A DNA stretch of 64,000 bases from Amaurobius ferox (Eukaryota > Arthropoda > Arachnida > Araneae > Amaurobiidae). Below the pieces are notes generated by a model. The model was not told the origin of the DNA. It saw only the letters and a program-made list of their open reading frames with translations, and searched no databases. Made by a program: the position numbers and the translations under genes. Positions 11,972-23,460 of this stretch are shown here, piece after piece (within the stretch, counting starts at the first letter, position 1; every line of letters starts with the position of its first letter). The DNA lies in the NCBI GenBank assembly GCA_951213105.1, contig OX578145.1, positions 118,713,239 through 118,777,238 on the forward strand, written 5' to 3'.

Positions 11972-13000
11972 TTCCAAACTCAGCCAACTCAGCCCCACCA
12001 CAGCTGGACTTAAAATATGTATTTGAAGAGAAATGTGGCGTGTGGGCCAAACCCGAGTCCATGCAGAACTCTAATGTGAACAAAATATCTCAAGAACAAA
12101 TTGAGATATTTATTGAAATGTAGCACGATTGTTAAAATTTGTATACTGGAACCCGATAAATACTGACAATCTATTTTTTTTTTTCTTTTACATTGAAGAT
12201 CAAATTTTTTCGTCCCTAATTACAGAAAATTGCTTTCATTGCCGCCTTTCATCCAATTGGCAGCTATCCAACTCATTTTATGAACATATCCCGTATCCTT
12301 GTTTCATTTTCCGTAATTCCACATTCTCAGCGCAAATCCCTGGCAGCACCCTCACACTAAGCCGCATTATCCAATTTCCGAACCTGTCTGTCGTTTCGTA
12401 AACTTTTCTGTGGGGGCCAAGGCATATTCATGTTTTGTAATTTAAACTGTATAATTTTCATTTTGTATAAGGTTCCATTTATGTCTTTAAATGTCCTATG
12501 TAATTTTGTATTTATGGTTTATTCTTTTAATTCATTATTTTAAGTTACGTAGATCCAAAAGATTAAAAAAAAAAAAAAAAAACATTATTGTAATATATAG
12601 AGTGATGCAAAAGGATCGGAAATATTTATATTTTCTTTAAATTTATTTTTCTTATGTACAGAAAATACGAATATTTCCAGTTCCTTCGCGACTTTTGCAC
12701 CACCCTGCACATACAAATAGGCATGTATGATAATGTGGAGATCGGCTGTTTTGTGGCTCCCTGTCAGGTTAGAACCTAGGGCCACGAGTATGTATCCCCG
12801 GAACTATGTGCTTTGTAGCCCAATGCTATAGTGCTTTTTTTGCCCAATGCTAGACCAAAAACTAGCTTCTTGTCTGAACCTATAAATCAGGTAAGGCGTG
12901 AAGCCGATCTCTCCATACAGTGGGAAAAAACGGCTTCGCACTTTCCAATATCGATCGAATATACTAAGCATTAATACCCGAATTATATTTTTGGATAAGA
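11972..13000. other. AT-rich sequence, no gene seen
   Basis: Contains an A-run at 12567-12584. A segment near 12310-12400 (CATTATCCAATTTCCGAACC) recurs at about 16970-16990, so part of it is a dispersed repeat. Confidence 0.45.
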
Positions 13001-13004
13001 AGCT

Positions 13005-13075
13005 ATCTTTTGGTCTAACCTTGTAGCATCGGGTTACGAAGCACAAGGTCCGGGGTTCAAACCTGAACGGGGCCA
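13005..13075 (+). repeat. tRNA-like sequence with Pol III A and B boxes
   Basis: TAGCATCGGGTTACG resembles box A and GGGTTCAAACCTG resembles box B about 25 nt downstream, at roughly the spacing of a tRNA gene. No acceptor stem closes it, so it is more likely a SINE head or tRNA relic than a working tRNA. Confidence 0.4.
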
Positions 13076-13239
13076 AAATAGTCTATCCCCACAATATTAA
13101 TAATAGATAGTATCAGGGGGAAATTGATGATTTGAACAACTATCGATGTTAACGGTATGAAAATAGTTTATATTATTTCGCTTAATTAAGTTAAAAATTG
13201 TCATACTTTCAATTTAAAGTATTATTTGAAGAATTTTAA

Positions 13240-13460
13240 GGTATAAATTCGAAGGCCGTCTGCGACCGCTTAATCCGCCAACAGGTAAATCCGTCCTTGA
13301 CGTATATCCATAAGATGTTTTGTCGTATATGCAGATGAAGACAGTGTTGAACATTCTTGGAAGCACCTGCTGCCTCGCCTGCTTGCACGATCGATTTCTT
13401 TTGAGGATGCTGTTTTCTGCTCTTTCGTTTACCTTTTCGATTTAAATTCAAATATGGAGG
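13240..13460 (-). repeat. Dispersed segment shared with 17060-17230
   Basis: Minus-strand translation of both copies contains KGKRK, then KSIVxxGEAAGA about ten residues later. This shows shared ancestry and a formerly or apparently coding reading frame. No family is recognised. The flanks differ. Confidence 0.4.
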
Positions 13461-13929
13461 AGGATGAATTTAAAATTAGATGATACTCGTGTTAAAAAGA
13501 TTGTCTTTTTAACCCTTTATGTTTCAACGATGCGTTTAAAGCAATGGTGGGAATACTCTTGGGTCGCTGCCTCAAAGGGGTTGCCGATTTTTTTTTTTAT
13601 TATTTATTTATGGAAAACAGATAATATATCCTACATATTATTTCCATTTAGATGAAATATTTTAACATTTTGAATTGCAAAATGTAACTAATATTGGCGA
13701 ATTTAAAATAAATGCATTCATAAAAATGTAAAGAAAATATAACCCTTTTATTTTATTTACCGGTTGCAAAGAGGGGGTCTCCTAAATAAAATAATACTTA
13801 GATGAGGTCACATCAGCAAAAAGTTTGCACACCTCTGCTTTGAAGTTCCATTATTAAATTATTTTCAAAACTGGGAAAGGTATTTGCATAAAATACGAAA
13901 TCTATGCTAAGAGTGGCGACACGTCACGG
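13461..13929. other. AT-rich sequence, no gene seen
   Basis: No motif or repeat recognised. Confidence 0.4.
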
Positions 13930-14887
13930 TTTCAAATACAAATTACCAACAAATGACAAATCTCACAGATCCAATAGTCATTCTGTTTTAAAATCATCCT
14001 ACAGACGTAAAAATAATAGCCAAAGCGCTTTCGGACATTTTACGTGTCCATCCTCAGTGGCAGTACAGTTAGAAATGATGCCAACGTGCTTAAATACACT
14101 TCAATACTTTCAAGAAAAAGTTGCATATCATGAAATTGTCAGTTATACTTAAATGTGGGTTATGAGTCAGATTATAATTTATACAAAGCTCAAGAGCAAA
14201 TACTCCAAAAAGGTTTAAAAATATATGATTTTTAAAAAACACATAATAGTTATAAATCAATGTATCTATGCAACGGCTTAACATGCAGGGAATCGAGAAC
14301 GAGTCGCCAAGCATAACTGCTAAATAATAGGTAAATTAACGACTGCCCTTGCCCAGTTCGTGAGTAAAGATAATTTTCGCCCTCTTTTTGAAAAAAACTT
14401 TTCTTTTAGTTAGCTGTAATAGCCCCCGTTCGATCTTGCTTTATGAATCCTTTTTATATTTTTATACCGTTCTTCTATTTGTAATTTTGACCCTGTTCAG
14501 GTCCTAAGTTATGCTTGGCGACTCGTTCTCGATTCCCTGCATGTTAAGCCTTTGCATAGCTACATTGATTTATAATTATTGTGTGTTTTTTAAAAATCAT
14601 ATATTTTAAAACCTTTTTAGCTCTTGAGCTTTATAAATTATAATCTGACTCATAACCCACATTTTTGTATAACTGACTATTTCATGATATGCAAATTTTT
14701 CTTGAAAGTATTGAAGTGTATCTAAGCACGTTGGCATCATTTCTAACTGTACTGCCACTGAGGATGGACACGTAAAATGTCCGAAAATGCTTTGGCTATT
14801 ATTTTTACGTCTGTAGGATGATTTTAAAACAGAATGACTATTGGATCTGTAAGATTTGCCATTTGTTGGTAATTTGTATATGAAATC
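13930..14887. repeat. Inverted repeat, arms about 385 bp, exon-like content
   Basis: Arms 13930-14317 and 14508-14887 are inverted copies separated by about 190 bp. Both encode the same stretch (plus strand in the left arm, minus in the right): LKSSYRRKNNSQS, then FGHFTCPSSVAVQLEMMPT. In-frame differences are largely amino-acid changing, and the left copy stops early after VSYT. No TIR-type ends or target duplication are obvious. Confidence 0.75.
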
Positions 14888-15471
14888 TAACTTCTTATAC
14901 AATTCCTTCAGAGCAAAATGCCCCATTACTTGAAAAACGTTTATAAACTTTTAATATGATAATTAGCTATTTTATCATCTGTACCTCTATAATCAAAGCA
15001 TGGGGAAACAAAGATTCTTGACTTACACGCAAGATCCACGCTCTACTAAGCAATTTTCGGAAGAATTAAGGGACCCACCACAAAATATAGCTTAAACGTA
15101 CTTTGTGCGTATGGTTTTGATGCAAATCATTATTCAATGCATACGCGGTCTCTAAAAATTCGTCCCATCACGAGTTTTTCACTTAAAACCGTTATTTTTT
15201 TTTCTTCAATAAGCTTCAAATGTTATGCGAATTTTTCTAGTAATCGAACTTTCGTCTGTAAGAAAGCTATATAAAATGTCTTTCTTTACACTGCTTTATT
15301 TAGGTTAGTTTCTGTGTCTGTTTCTTTGGGTCAAATGTTAAAATCAATTTCCGACTCACTTCTACCAAGCCGATTTTCTTGAAATTTTACACAAATACAT
15401 ATTTGCGATGACAATACAACATATCATCAAATTTAAATTGATCCCATCCCCGGAATCTGAATGGGATTATA
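14888..15471. other. AT-rich sequence, no gene seen
   Basis: No recognisable coding or repeat content. Confidence 0.4.
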
Positions 15472-16151
15472 CAGGGTGTCCCAAAAAGATTGAAACTCGC
15501 TTTAATCTTTACCTGTTGGACATAAGTGGGCAATGCAAATTGCAAAAATGTTGAAAGTAAGGTAGGAAATAAGACTACGTTAATGAAATAGTCCTGCCAT
15601 TCATTTTCAAAAAGTTACACTTTTTAAATTTTTATACGACCCCCTTAAACAAATTGGGTCAATCAGAAAAAAATTATTTTTAATGCAACAAGATCATTAA
15701 AAAAAAACCGCATGTCTGTATCTTCAAAATTGAGCGAGTTATATTTAATTGAGAATTGAACATTGTGAATGGGGACCCTATATCAAATTAGAAATGTAAA
15801 TTTGTGATATATCACAAAAAAGATAAAACTGGATGATAATACATAGGAGACATTTTTGCGAATTCCACGTAGGCTCACGATGTAATTACGGATTCTTAAG
15901 TACTTTTCAGTAACTAAGTACTTTTTCAATAATTAAGTACTCTTAAGTACTTTTTTTATCTAAACAATTTCCATCGTCCATTTGTTTATGATCCCTATTT
16001 TTACTGACGAAACAGGCTTTCATATGGTACGGAAAATCGGCATCAGTCAGATTTTTCCCTTTATCATAATTCAGTTGATTTTAAAGATACAGATATGCGG
16101 GGTTTTTTAATGATCTTGTTGCGCGTTTCAATCTTTTTGGGACACCCTGTA
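15470..16151. mobile_element. Mariner-type foldback MITE, copy 1
   Basis: Termini CAGGGTGTCCCAAAAAGATT (15472) and its inverse ending 16149 are flanked by TA on both sides, as Tc1/mariner integration requires. CAGGGTGTCCC ends are typical of mariner-derived MITEs. The element is 678 bp, with repeated internal AAGTACTT motifs at about 15895-15950. The right arm is rearranged relative to copy 2. No transposase is present. Confidence 0.85.
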
Positions 16152-17660
16152 TATATATACATAGAAGTAAGATCGCATATTGAACACTTTTTAGCTATCT
16201 TACAACAGTAGGATTATGTAAAGCAAAGGAGATTTTTTGCGGGTCATTTCGCAAAAAACTGTCGGTTCCATTTTTTCAAGGATCCGCTAAATTTTAATAG
16301 ATTAAAATGTTCCACTGGACTAAGGAAGTATGTTAACAAGAAAGATCAATCATACATAAAGCATCGATTAACATTGAACGTTATGGGTGTTAATGGTATA
16401 GCAAAAGAGTTTATATTATGACAAATCATCCAGTAGCATATAATTCATTAACTTCACTAAAGTGTTGCCAACTTGAAAAAATAAACTATTAAAAATATTT
16501 AAGAAAATTTATAATTTGGACGACTGCTCATAGCAGTATGCATATTTTATTCCCTTCTGATTCTAATTATGATCGCAATAAATAAAGCTGCTGCTTGTGA
16601 CATGACTTTCCAATACTTCTTAAAGAAAGTTACCTAATTTTCTTATGCTTTTTATCTTCCAGGAAGTATTAGAAAGTTATATTCTAATTATGAAACTAGT
16701 GGACCTAAATAATATAGAAAACATGGAAGCATGAGAAACCGAGTTTAGGCTCATACTTCTGATCTTTTTCTTTTGCGTCGAAGGCGCCCAATCTTCTTGA
16801 TCACCCAACTCCATAAAATTATCTCGATTGCTGCGCTTCGCCCAATTGCCAACGTGACCACTTTCCAACCCTTTTCATGATCACATCGTATCGAAGCTAA
16901 TTTCCTTTAATTCCACATTCTCGACGTGTTTAATCATTTTCGCACCTCCTAGACCCCTACTTATGCCATTATCCAATTTCCGAACCTGTCTGCTGCTTTG
17001 TCCAGTCTGATTACCTTATTATTGTTGGTTTCGTTTTTTTTAAATTTTTTATTTGAATGTTCATATCGTATGCAGATGACGGTGTGGTGTTAAAGAGTTC
17101 CAGGTTGCACCTGCTGCCTCGCCGACTGGCACGATTGATTTTTTCGAAGTAGCCGTGTTTTCCAAACCTTGATCTTTTCGTTTACCTTTCGTTTGATTGC
17201 AAATCCAGACGAAGGGGAATCTCGAATGAGAAGATGGGATACTCATGCTTTTTTTTTTTAACTCGTTATTAGTTGCAAGCAGGACCGTTTGCGACCATAG
17301 ACGGCAGGCAAAGTAAATACATGCTGGGCTCTGGGGACCTATCCTTAAACAATGAAATTTTTTTTTTACTTTAAAAGTTTTACAAAGGGGGAAGGAGTCA
17401 TAGAATTTACTTTTGCCTAGGAGTTTCGGAAATTTGTAAAGCGGGTCTATTGGCATAAGTAGGGGGCGAGCATCGAAACTGGAGGGATTTTTTTTTTTTT
17501 GTAGCTATCACATTTTTAGCGGTGACTTTCTTGGCAGGCGCAATCAATCCGCATAAGATGCAATAATGATAATCCCATTCCATACAAAAACGATTTGTTC
17601 TCTGCGGATTCTTACACCTCCTAGAAATCCTTAAAAACTCCTGTATTTAAGGACTTTTTT
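16152..17660. other. Mixed AT-rich DNA with dispersed fragments
   Basis: Contains the partner segment (about 17060-17230, minus) of 13240-13460 and the CCATTATCCAATTTCCGAAC segment shared with about 12370. T-runs lie near 17250 and 17487. The open frames at 16677-16868 and 17061-17456 are not recognisable proteins. Confidence 0.4.
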
Positions 17661-17689
17661 TTATAAGAGCCATTGAAAACTCCTTATTT

Positions 17690-18110
17690 TGTTCGTTTTA
17701 GCATTTTATACTCATGGTAATTGGAAAAGAATCCTAGGAAATTACTAGTAATTACATCGCAAACTTTTATTTCCGAAAACCATATAAGAATAGGAAATTT
17801 TAGCATTCTTTCGTAAAGATAGCAAGTTTTAACGATCGCAAAAGAAAGAAAATCGGGAATGTTAGCGCTCTTTTGTAAGAATCGGATCGCGAATTTTAGA
17901 TTTATTTCGTTAAAATCGTGAATTTTGGCGTTCTTTCGTAACACTGCGAATTAACATTCGCATAACAATTTTTAGAAAAATCACGAATTTTTACGATATT
18001 TTTTTTTTTTTTTTTTTTTTTTTTTGTAAAAATCTCAAATTTTAACGCGTTTTCGTAAGCAATTTTCGAATTTTAGCGATTTTTCGCAACCTCTAATTTC
18101 AACTGTTTTT
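17690..18110. repeat. Degenerate tandem repeat with AATTTTAGCG/TTCGTAA motif
   Basis: Successive variants of GAATTTTAGCG, followed by TTCTTTCGTAA, recur every 35-60 bp. A T-run of about 26 nt lies at 17999-18025. No gene is present; the 86-codon minus frame is repeat-derived. Confidence 0.55.
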
Positions 18111-19862
18111 ACGTGTTTGGAATAAAAAAATTGTTTCATTTTTCCAATGTACAAAATAGTTTAATAGTTTCCAATGCTTTAAATACAGCAAACGTTTTCA
18201 TACATCATTGATATTTTAGGAATTATTGAATAAAAATTGGCAATTTTTTTTAAATTATTATTATTATTATTAATATGCACGTGCAGTGTAATGTAATGCA
18301 AGGGAATTATTTGTATGGTTGGAGCGGTGTAATTAGTACAAAGCTAAGATACCTGATTCTAAGAGAAACTTCTTCAGAATCTTGGTTTTATTTTTGCTTT
18401 TAGTATTTAAAAAACTCCTGGGAAAAATTAACCCTCCTAGAAAACTCCTTAATAACTCCTGAAATTAGGCACTAACAAAGAAGTACTGCCTCTGCAGAAC
18501 AAAGCGTATGTATTTTTTTCCATTATTATGTACAAAAATTATATTTGCTTCAGTATAGGTTCAAAGTACTATCTTCTGGCCCACCATTGTTTTTAAATAA
18601 TGTAATGTGGCCTGCGTCATTGATTTGAAATTTTGTCGTCTAACATATAGTGGCGTTCAGTACCCCCATTGCTTTAGCAGCTACATTAGTTCTTCTTAAA
18701 GTCTATATTAAAAAACAGCACTGTAACCCTCCCCCGATTGGATCATAACCGTCCCCCTTTTCAAGATCTTATCTACTCCTATGAGGCCCACTGACTCAAA
18801 AAAATTTCTCCATGCCTAGTTTAAATTATAATTTAAGAATGCATTTTCCCTTATCTTACACATCGTTAATGAATCGCATTTTGAAAGAAATCTTGATCAG
18901 AGAACAATCTGGAATAGTTGATAGAAGGGGGGAAGGGAAGTACGAGAAAGATTTCCTTCGCGATGCCCGAATTACATTATTTGAGCATGAGAAAAAGATT
19001 CGATAGAAAAGGAAGTGTCGAATTTCAAGAAAAACGAAAAAATATCGAGCTCAATGAAGTATGCCATCATTTGATCTCATATGTGTACGTACTTTCCTGT
19101 TAACCAACTTTTAAAGGTTAGAAATAAAGTAAAATATCAAACGCAAAAAAAAAAAAAAAAAACTGAACTGTTTTCTTATAGACACGCCTCAAATGTAACT
19201 GGCGTTGCCACCCACCCACTCAAAGGTAAGATTTCATTTTTCAACCTGGCAATACAGGAAAAGAATAAATAATCGGCTGCCTTTGTGTCGAGTTGCCCGT
19301 GCAGTGAGGTATGAACAATACTAGTCTATCTCTTCTGAAAGGAACTTTTTTTTTTACAAGTTTTGAGATATTTGAAGTCGATAAAAAGGTTTTAGGCTAT
19401 TCTTTTAATTAATACTTAGTATCTTTTTCACACTGTGAAACCCTTGAATGTTCGCTTTTCATGTTTGACGTTCTGTAAAGTTTTACTGTATTTTTTTGTG
19501 ACGCCATTAAAAATTGCATTTCACTCCAACGTAGTTAAAAGTAATTTGAATTTTTTCAAATATTCAGATTTGAATTCCCCTTGACATATTGGCCACTTGA
19601 CTATTTTCATAAAATCCTGCACTTTATTGAGAAACATTACAATTTCAAATTCTGTATGTCTGAGATTAATAAATATTTTAGGAAATAATCACTTTTTTCA
19701 ACATTCTTGTATATTTATTTCATAGTTTTTCAAATAACACTCTAGTTTGTGAAGTCTTTATTATGAAAATTTGTCTAGACAATCGAATGCTGGATTTCGA
19801 TTTATAATATGTGTCCTGTGGAGAACTAATGTAGTTATTCACAAAATGGTGGAGAGTGGGTG
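18111..19862. other. AT-rich sequence, no gene seen
   Basis: Short open frames around 18812-19272 show no recognisable motif. An A-run lies at 19145-19161. Confidence 0.45.
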
Positions 19863-20507
19863 TTGTTGTTGAAACCCAGACCGTCCGACCTACCAGAAAG
19901 GTGTTGAAAACCCAGGCCGTCCGGCTCGTCAACAAGGACTTGAGCATCCATTTGGACGGCCGGGAAGGAGTTAGCCGAAACCAACTCCCAACTTCCATGG
20001 CTTTCGTCCGACGGTCCAGCAGCGTTTATTTTGAGAATCAAAAATTTACAGGAGAGTTTACATAATATGTTTCACATTTTGAAACAATATAAAGTTTAAA
20101 CAGTGAAAGACACATTAAAACGGATTACAATAATTCTTGAACAATTGTTACTTCAACTGGTGCACAATGAGAAATAATACAACAAAAACAACAACGAAGA
20201 CAAAAACAAAAACTAAACCTGGATAAACTAAATATGGATTGGGGGAATACCAGAAAGGTGTAAGGTAACTGTTTGGACGGTCGGGAAGTGCCAACCAATT
20301 TAGACCGGAACCCAGTGGGGGAGGCATCCACAGGGACCGTACCCTCCTTCCCTACCACCAACCACTCGGAAGGACTTTCGGACCCACATGTTTAACGTGA
20401 TCGTACTCCGCATGAACACGGCAGCAGTTTTTTGGCAGTGGCTGGAATCGAACCCGGGCCTACCGAGTGCAACTCCAGGGCGCTAACCAATGGGCTACCG
20501 CGCCCCC
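19863..20507 (-). mobile_element. tRNA-derived SINE, composite copy
   Basis: Read on the minus strand, the head at about 20507-20440 carries box A (TAGCCCATTGGTTAGCGC) and a perfect box B (GGTTCGATTCC). A conserved body follows (ACTGGGTTCCGGTCTAAATT) and then tail modules ending in GGTCGGACGGTCTGGG and GTT repeats. Direct repeats TGGAGAGTGGGTGT lie just left of 19863 and right of 20507, consistent with target-site duplication. Unrelated AT-rich sequence (about 20046-20247) separates body and distal tail modules, so the insertion is composite or interrupted. Confidence 0.8.
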
Positions 20508-20734
20508 TGGAGAGTGGGTGTGTAATCCCCTCCCCCTTCGTCCGCCACTGATTCAACGTTTCTTAAAATTAAATATAATGTGATAAGCTGGCCTAAAATA
20601 TAAGGAGTTGGGAATTATCTTCACGACCAGTTCCGCTTCCCAATATCATCTGCGAGAAAGTGGGGAATGGGCTTCGTAGATTGTGCCTAGACACACTACC
20701 GGCTACACTACTTCACTCATATAATTAATCATTA
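20508..20734. other. Unassigned sequence
   Basis: Flank of the SINE insertion; nothing recognisable. Confidence 0.4.
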
Positions 20735-21095
20735 CTTGATTAGAAAAACTTGAGCAATGTATAAAAGCACAAATAGCACAATAATGAAGCGAAGGAGATT
20801 CAGCGTATCCTTGAACACTGCTGTTTCGAGGATATGCTGGTCCCCTTCATCATTGCATCCCCTTCGTCGTGTACAAAAGCCAGTCCTCTATCGGACTTCG
20901 ATTTTTTTCGTAGATAACCTACATAACCTTCTTTAGAATGACCTTTCGATAACCTTCTTTAGGATTTTACGGTTTTTCTGGTTTTCTTGCACTGACGAAG
21001 GGGATCCAGCGTATCCTCGAAACAGCTGTATGTTGCATTATTGTATTCTTTTGTGCTTTATACGTTGTCAAATTTTTCTTATCCTTCGCACAAAG
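20735..21095. repeat. RepC inverted repeat unit
   Basis: The outer parts are inverted copies, with GATACGCTGGATCCCCTTCG-type sequence on both sides and ATAAAGCACAAA-type ends. Related sequence recurs at about 35645-35750 and, more distantly, at 42955-43100 and 61290-61430. Confidence 0.6.
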
Positions 21096-21252
21096 TATAT
21101 TGTACTTATTCATTGTAATTTATTATTGATACCAATCGAGAGTTCCGAGCTTGGCTTCATTAACGCCGACTCAAATTAAGTGTGAAAGTTTCGTTGTCAT
21201 TGTAAAAACTCAACCGATTCGAATAAAATTTTGTGCATAGCTTGTCTATTTA

Positions 21253-21367
21253 TTACTTTCCTTATATACATAATGTATAAGGAAAGTATTGTGACGGGGG
21301 CGAAAATTCGAATTCGAGTTTTCGACGGGAGAGCACTCCCTGATCACGAATCAAACGTTTTTGAGGT

Positions 21368-21407
<40 letters not shown>

Positions 21408-22207
21408 CGTGTGTGTGTGCGTGTGTGTGTCAGTGAGTCTGTGGAGACGATATCTCATGAACGAATGGAGTGATTCGAATAAAGTTTAGTACAAAACTCA
21501 CAATCCGTGAATACTGGAAGCCCCTTGTTTTTATATGCAATCGAATGTTAAGAACCCCCTAAATTTTCCAGTGAAATTTTGAAAAAATCATCAAAAAATC
21601 AAAACCTTTAATAAAGTTACGTAAATAGACATTTCTTATGTAATTTTTCCTTTGAAAATGATTGACATAAACTTTAGAACACTAGCATAAACCGTTCTCG
21701 AGATATTGCACATTTTTCAAATAAATTTATCAGAAAAATCCCATAAATTAAAGACAAATATTAGCTGTTGAGAAACATGTTCACTTTTCATATGTAATAC
21801 CATGCGATAAATTGGGTGACATCATTCTCGTGGATCTAGCTCGTTCCATTCATGAGAAAAGATACTTTGAGTAATACGTTTGTATTTGAACGTCAATAGT
21901 CATTTATCTGCTATAAGAATAACTTATTTCTCCGTTCATAACGCTTGGTGAGATTTTGGCGACGAATTTGGCGGAATGTCGCCAACTTGGTGACTTTTTG
22001 AAATGTTACCAAATTAACGAAAATCTCGCCAAATAGATAAAAATGACTCTAAATCAATGAAAATGATAACTCATTGTCGATTATTCAATATTTTGGAACA
22101 AATATAAGTATCTACTATAAGAAAAAATTATTATTTTTTTACTGTAAAAGTAGTAAATTCATTGCATTATATAAGGAAAGTCATGTGTTGCCCACATTAG
22201 ATTTTTT
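21253..22207 (-). repeat. RepA copy 4 (reverse)
   Basis: The terminal hairpin at 21255-21287 is followed by the CGAAAATTCGAATTCGAGTT block, a (TG)n tract (21366-21430), the conserved internal blocks and the end GCCCACATTAGATTTTTT. Length about 955 bp, with all blocks in order. Confidence 0.85.
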
Positions 22208-22980
22208 ATTTATTACAAATGGACCGGCATTTAATACATTCAATCATTCGTCTATAATCGGCCAGAATCGTGAATTTAGCAGTTACATGACTTTTCACAG
22301 GCGCACCAGAGGAGGCGGATATTTCAAACACTTCTAAAGGTAGAGCTAGCTGATACTAGATATCCTGCTTCGCTGCAGTTTCGGGTCGCGAGAGGCAGCG
22401 CGGTAAATTAATTAATTAATTACACGATGTAATTGAACTCATACAGATGGTTTTATAATTATCCTCATCTTCCTTTGTTCCTCCGCCATTTGCCCTCACC
22501 ACACCTCGACATTTTGACGACTTCCGCAGGAAAAGAATTCCCTGGCGGAATTCCTATAACTTGCAAAAATGCGTATCCTGTTCCAAGGCACAGAAATCCT
22601 AGACAACACAGGACTATGCCCTCGATTAGGCCTGTATACACCTGTCCCGGAGGAAGAGGAAGGATGTTGGGACAACTGTCCCGGCATGTACAGTCACCCA
22701 GATGTGTCGTGTTTTGGGCTGCTAAGAGTTGTAGAAATGAAAGGGTTTGTTTCCCTTGATGAGTTCCGGCTTCACCCCCCCCCCCCCCCCGCATTCGCTC
22801 TTCTTACCTTGTGAAAGTTGATATTCTTTCTCTTAGAAAAAAAACTTTTTTTTTTCTTCCGAAAACTAAGAAAGTTGTAAGCATAATCCAATTGCTGTAA
22901 GCATAATTCAATTGCTGTAAGTTTAATCCAATTGCTGCAAGCCCAATGGGTCGGCTGCAGGCTTGCTACGATTAAAGTAT
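22208..22980. other. GC-richer block of unknown nature plus short tandem repeat
   Basis: About 22440-22810 is open on both strands (108 and 109 codons) and has clearly higher GC than its surroundings. No domain is recognised and coding status is undecided. A C-run lies at 22776-22790. At 22873-22955 a roughly 20-bp unit, CTGTAAGCATAATCCAATTG, is repeated four times with changes. Confidence 0.4.
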
Positions 22981-23460
22981 TATTCAATATATTCACTTTC
23001 GATATGCAATATTATGCAACAAATCTGTAAACATCGTTCTCAAGGATTTAGTTCGCTTCCGTCACGAGAGAAGATATTTTTTAACACTTTACAACATAGA
23101 TGAAAAGTGTTTATGACTTTGTTCATTCTGTCTGTCTGTCCGTTAGCACGATAACTGCCGTAAAAATGACTTTATCAAAATGAAATTTTAGTATGTTTTT
23201 CAGACGGTCTGTGGGACCTATGGGAATATAAATAAATAATATCACCCAATTAGTTTTTTATTGAACTCGGGTTGAAAACATGAAATACATTGATCCCTAT
23301 GGGACCTAATTTTTCAAACATTTTTTAAGCAAATTTAAAATTCGCAGATTGCTTCGAAATTTTTAGGAAATATTCACATTATCCCATAAAATATATAAAA
23401 AAAAATTTCAGTAAAATATATTAAGTAGTTTTTTAATTAAAAATTATTTAATATAGGGGA
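22981..23460 (-). repeat. RepE dispersed repeat, copy 1
   Basis: Shares the blocks CAGACGGTCTGTGGGACC and CTATGGGACCTAATTTTTCA with 33140-33400 (inverse) and 41340-41520. No coding capacity. Confidence 0.65.

Noticed and set aside
22433..22814. Overlapping 108- and 109-codon genes
   Set aside because: Both strands open because of GC-rich composition; no domain, no splice signals, and mutually exclusive.
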